Shown one piece after another: positions 60,891 through 64,000 of a DNA stretch of 64,000 nucleotides. The translations under genes and the position numbers were made by a program. The DNA is from an uncultured Bacteroidota bacterium (GTDB lineage Bacteria > Bacteroidota > Bacteroidia > B-17B0 > Aurantibacillaceae): contig CALMVZ010000027.1 of the NCBI GenBank assembly GCA_937873155.1, positions 1 to 64,000 on the forward strand. The letters are read 5' to 3'. Under the pieces are notes generated by a model. That model searched no databases. It was not told the origin of the DNA and saw only the letters and a list, made by a program, of their open reading frames with translations. Position 1 is the first letter of the stretch. Each line of letters opens with the position of its first letter.

Positions 60891-61898
60891 ATGAAACCAA
60901 AGACCAAGTCCATAATACAGTTTGTTGTTTTACTTGGCCTTGGTATTTTACTGGTTTGGCTTGCTTTTTCGCAGGTAGCCAATGAAAAAGATAAGATCAT
61001 TTCAGCGTTTAAGAATGCGGATTATTTTTGGGTATTTATTTCTTCATTGATCGCTTTTTTCAGTCATGTTATAAGAGCTTACCGCTGGAATTATCTTTTA
61101 GAACCACTCGGACATAAAGTTTCCTTTGTTAATTCTACGGCAGCTGTTTTCATTTGTTATTTTGCCAATTACGGTATTCCGCGCATGGGTGAAATTTCAA
61201 GATGTACAATTGTTGACCGTTATGAAAAAGTTCCATTCCAGGTTGGATTCGGAACGGTTGTTACTGAGCGGATCGTTGATACGATCTTATTATTAGTGAT
61301 ATTCGGACTAACATTATTATTCCAATATGCAGAGCTATACGGGCTTTCATCAGAATATATTTTTGACCCGATGCAAAAGAAATTCAGTGATATGTCAGGG
61401 ACTAAGCTGGCTATTTTAGGAATATTATTGGGCGGAGTTATTGCAGCATTTGTTGTGTTAAGAAAAAAGATCGCAGGGAAATTAAAAGGGAAATTCGGGA
61501 ACATCATCAAAGGTTTTTTCGAAGGTCTATCTTCAATAAGAAATATTAAGAATTTCTGGTCGTTTGTTGGATTAAGTATTTTGATCTGGACCATGTATTT
61601 TTATTCATCATATACTTGCATGAAAGCTCTGCCTGAAACTTCTGTTATAGGCCATAAGGAAGTTTTAACGATCATGCTTTTTGGTACCCTTGGGATTGTC
61701 TTTACACCAGGTGGATTAGGGGCCTATCATTTAATTGTTGCAGGGATCTTAGTTTATTACGGAGTAGATAAAGCGCCTGCCGCAGCATTTCCTTGGTTGA
61801 TCTGGACATCTCAGTTCCTTATTATTTCAGTTACAGGATTGATAAGTTTAGCTTTATTACCGATAATAAATAAAAAGAGAAATGTCGTACAACACTAA
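60891..61898 (+). CDS. lysylphosphatidylglycerol synthase TM-domain (UPF0104) protein
   Basis: 335 residues with about eight membrane helices. Family blocks: FFSHVIRAYRWNYLLEPLG, TAAVFICYFANYGIPRMGEISRC, VTERIVDTILLLVIFGLTLL and FGTLGIVFTPGGLGAYHLIVAGIL. This is the integral domain of MprF-like and dolichol-mannose-related flippase proteins, without the aminoacyl-transfer domain. It probably moves or modifies a lipid-linked group at the inner membrane. Its start codon lies in a CCTTCGG..CTCAGGATG repeat-like stretch. It overlaps rfaE2 by 17 bases. Confidence 0.88.
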   Translation: MKPKTKSIIQFVVLLGLGILLVWLAFSQVANEKDKIISAFKNADYFWVFISSLIAFFSHVIRAYRWNYLLEPLGHKVSFVNSTAAVFICYFANYGIPRMGEISRCTIVDRYEKVPFQVGFGTVVTERIVDTILLLVIFGLTLLFQYAELYGLSSEYIFDPMQKKFSDMSGTKLAILGILLGGVIAAFVVLRKKIAGKLKGKFGNIIKGFFEGLSSIRNIKNFWSFVGLSILIWTMYFYSSYTCMKALPETSVIGHKEVLTIMLFGTLGIVFTPGGLGAYHLIVAGILVYYGVDKAPAAAFPWLIWTSQFLIISVTGLISLALLPIINKKRNVVQH

Positions 61899-62397
61899 AC
61901 TTGCAAAGAAAATTGTTTCGGCAGAGAATATCAGCCGTGAATTGAACCTCGAAAGGTTCTACGATAAGAAAATTGTATTTACCAACGGTTGTTTCGATAT
62001 TTTGCATCGCGGACACGTCGAGTATTTAACCAAGGCCCGCGATCTTGGAAATGTTTTAGTTGTAGGTTTGAACACTGATGCTTCCGTAAAACGCCAGAAT
62101 AAATCTCCTGAACGTCCTATAAATACTCAGGAAACGCGAGCGATCATTTTAGCCGCTTTAGAATGCGTAGATTATATAGTGTTATTTGATGAGGACACAC
62201 CTCTCGAATTAATAAAATTGGTACAACCTGATGTTTTAGCAAAAGGCGCTGATTACGATGCAAACGAAACCGATAAGGCCAGTAAGAAATATATTGCCGG
62301 ATCGGATATTGTAAAAGCAAAAGGAGGAAGCGTAATTACAATCGATCTTTCTGAAGGATTTTCTACTACCAGCCTTATCCAAAAGCTAAAAGGCTAG
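61882..62397 (+). CDS. rfaE2: D-glycero-beta-D-manno-heptose 1-phosphate adenylyltransferase
   Basis: 171 residues. A nucleotidyltransferase with T/HxGH motif (TNGCFDILHRGH, H42 and H45), VVGLNTDASVKRQ and the C-terminal GFSTTSLIQKLK. It is the stand-alone RfaE2 (HldE C-terminal half) that activates heptose-1-phosphate with ATP to ADP-heptose for LPS inner core. It starts 17 bases inside the UPF0104 gene and precedes the polysaccharide flippase, fitting a cell-envelope operon. Confidence 0.95.
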   Translation: MSYNTKLAKKIVSAENISRELNLERFYDKKIVFTNGCFDILHRGHVEYLTKARDLGNVLVVGLNTDASVKRQNKSPERPINTQETRAIILAALECVDYIVLFDEDTPLELIKLVQPDVLAKGADYDANETDKASKKYIAGSDIVKAKGGSVITIDLSEGFSTTSLIQKLKG

Positions 62398-62401
62398 TTC
62401 T

Positions 62402-62431
62402 CTACGAACTACGAACTCTCAACTACGAACT
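62402..62431. repeat. tandem-word spacer ACGAACT
   Basis: ACGAACT occurs three times (62404-62410, 62411-62417, 62425-62431) between rfaE2 and the flippase gene. The same style of low-complexity spacer as 29903-29928. Confidence 0.75.
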
Positions 62432-62510
62432 GCCAAGCGTTAATATCTTAACCATTATTCACAAAAGGACATTTCTCTATTCTATAATTTTATAGAGCCA
62501 ATACAAAAAC

Positions 62511-64000
62511 GTGAGTAACCCTTTAAAAAAATTAGCAGGCCAGACAATGGTGTATGGATTAGGAACAATTGTTCCGCGTTTCCTGAATTATTTACTGGTT
62601 CCGTTACTTACTTATGGTTTCAATGCGGCCGAATACGGCATCAATGGTCAATTGTTCGCTTATATTTCTTTCCTGAATGTAGTATTCACTTATGGAATGG
62701 AAACTACTTTTTTTAATTTCTATTCTAAAAATGAAAATAAAGATGAGGTGTATAATACTGCCTTATTTTCGCTGGTTGTAAGTACACTGGTTCTCGCGGG
62801 AGGTTTGTTGTTATTTTCATCCGCGATCGCTGAATGGCTTTCAACGCCAAGTACAACTTATTTGCCTCAATTTGTCATGTGGTGTATCCTGATCATTGCT
62901 ACTGATGCGTTGATGACCATTCCTTTTGCAAGATTACGTTCACAGGGAAAACCATTAACATTTTCGATGTTGAAATTATTTAACGTTGTCGTGAATATCG
63001 GTATCAACGTTTACTATTTTGTTTTCTGTAAGAACGCATACGAGAACGGGGAAAGTAATTTTCTCGCGTTCTGTTACGATCCGCAGGTTGGTATTGGTTA
63101 TTCATTCCTTGCGAATCTTATTGCAAATATTTTAACCTTACTTCTTCTTGCAAAACAATTCGCTGCTTTCAGTTTTAAACCTAATATGGAGTTACTAAAG
63201 CAAATGTTGCGATACACCTGGCCGCTGATCATTTTAGGATTAGCAGGGATGGTGAATGAAACATTAGACAGGCTCATTCTCAAAGAACTAATGGTTGATA
63301 AAGATGAAGCCCAGGTTGCACAGGGAATTTACAGCGCTTGTTACAAGATCGCAATTCTTATGACCATCTTTATCCAGGCCTTCCGTTTTGCAGCTGAGCC
63401 ATTCTTCTTCAATAGTGCAGCCGATAAGAATTCAAAAAAAGTGATCGCGCTTGTAATGAAATATTTTGTGATATTTTGTTGCTTCCTGTTCCTTGCGACC
63501 ATGATGAACATGCAATGGATCCAATATTTCATTGCGGAAGAATACAGAATCGGATTGAATGTTGTTCCGGTTCTCCTGCTTGCTAACTTGTGTTTAGGTG
63601 TGGTTTACAATTTATCAATATGGTATAAGCTAAGCGACAAAACACGTTATGGGGCAGTGATCGCAATTGTTGGTGCAATCATAACCATTGGCCTTAACGT
63701 CATGTTTGTTCCGAAATACGGATTCACGGCTTGTGCCTGGGCAACACTCGCAGCGTATGGGGTGATGATGATCGTCTCTTATATTCTTGGACAAAAACAC
63801 TTCCCGGTAAAGTACAATCTGAGAGCTATTTTTGTGTTCGTTGGATTGGCGCTTGGGTTCTACGCACTTTCTTTCAGCTACCAAAGTATTGATAATGCCA
63901 TTCTTAAATTAGCTTTGAATAATTTGTTGGTATTATTATTTGCATGGTTGTTTTATAAGTTGGAATTTTCCAATCTAAAGAACGTCAAAAACCAACTGCA
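62511..64000 (+). CDS. polysaccharide flippase / lipopolysaccharide biosynthesis protein, partial
   Basis: An open frame from GTG at 62511 to the window end (496 codons, stop beyond the edge). It begins VSNPLKKLAGQTMVYGLGTIVPRFLNYLLVPLLTYGF, an MATE/MOP-type flippase start, and has repeated membrane helices throughout (e.g. VNIGINVYYFVF, GIVYSFLANLIANILTLLLLAKQF). Such Wzx-like proteins flip lipid-linked sugar repeats across the inner membrane. Follows rfaE2 after 113 bases. Product shorter than the full family until the missing end is seen. Confidence 0.85.
   Translation, partial: MSNPLKKLAGQTMVYGLGTIVPRFLNYLLVPLLTYGFNAAEYGINGQLFAYISFLNVVFTYGMETTFFNFYSKNENKDEVYNTALFSLVVSTLVLAGGLLLFSSAIAEWLSTPSTTYLPQFVMWCILIIATDALMTIPFARLRSQGKPLTFSMLKLFNVVVNIGINVYYFVFCKNAYENGESNFLAFCYDPQVGIGYSFLANLIANILTLLLLAKQFAAFSFKPNMELLKQMLRYTWPLIILGLAGMVNETLDRLILKELMVDKDEAQVAQGIYSACYKIAILMTIFIQAFRFAAEPFFFNSAADKNSKKVIALVMKYFVIFCCFLFLATMMNMQWIQYFIAEEYRIGLNVVPVLLLANLCLGVVYNLSIWYKLSDKTRYGAVIAIVGAIITIGLNVMFVPKYGFTACAWATLAAYGVMMIVSYILGQKHFPVKYNLRAIFVFVGLALGFYALSFSYQSIDNAILKLALNNLLVLLFAWLFYKLEFSNLKNVKNQL

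Overview
The window comes from a chromosome of a low-GC member of the Bacteroidota. This rests on exported proteins with type IX secretion sorting domains (types A and B), SusC/TonB-style outer-membrane receptors, start regions without clear Shine-Dalgarno sequences, repeated promoters of the TTTG-N19-21-TAnnTTTG kind, a fused hisNB gene, and the futalosine menaquinone gene mqnC. No rRNA, CRISPR array or intact insertion sequence is visible. The left edge holds a decayed serine-recombinase tail beside a tRNA with anticodon CAT.

Layout. 1-600: recombinase remnant and tRNA. 670-2056: HAD phosphatase and an alpha/beta hydrolase. 2081-5593 (minus): an ECF sigma factor, a zinc-type anti-sigma protein, a Cys-Gly repeat precursor peptide, an MNIO (DUF692) enzyme, its DUF2063 partner and a DoxX membrane protein. 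This is a metal-responsive RiPP cluster of the bufferin/HvfA kind. 5654-7462: typA. 8175-15207 (minus): a complete histidine operon hisG-D-C-NB-H-A-F-IE, preceded by a leader peptide with four consecutive His codons and a textbook attenuator. 15469-19243 (minus): a GDSL hydrolase, then hom, metX and an unknown 71-residue protein behind a SAM-I riboswitch, which is followed at once by a leader ORF ending in a Cys/Met run. 19292-22996 (minus): pdxA, an exported unknown, pepA. 23211-31357: T9SS cargo, mqnC, an M24 peptidase, clpP, a repeat/vWA protein, pheS, TPR, MarC and DMT proteins. 31475-38622: a large type-B T9SS protein, an outer-membrane barrel and folB. 38879-47948: secreted proteins and lipoproteins, a DUF6799 pair behind a sigma-54-like promoter, purT, and a tandem pair of 605-residue T9SS proteins. 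48056-57396: gcvP, a TPR-GAFx4-SpoIIE regulator, hpd and a bestrophin. 57438-60450 (minus): a heme-type TonB receptor and a small exported partner. 60519-64000: panD, a flippase-like LPG-synthase-type protein, rfaE2 and an O-antigen flippase cut by the window end.

Most of the window is ordinary core metabolism. The unusual parts are regulatory and peptide-based: the MNIO peptide cluster with its own sigma/anti-sigma pair, two amino-acid leader peptides (His; Cys/Met, the latter stacked on a SAM riboswitch), a hairpin repeated at the same distance before two unrelated start codons, and many small palindromic or tandem-word elements in intergenic DNA, one of which has entered hisH in frame. All function assignments are by eye from motifs; no database search was run.
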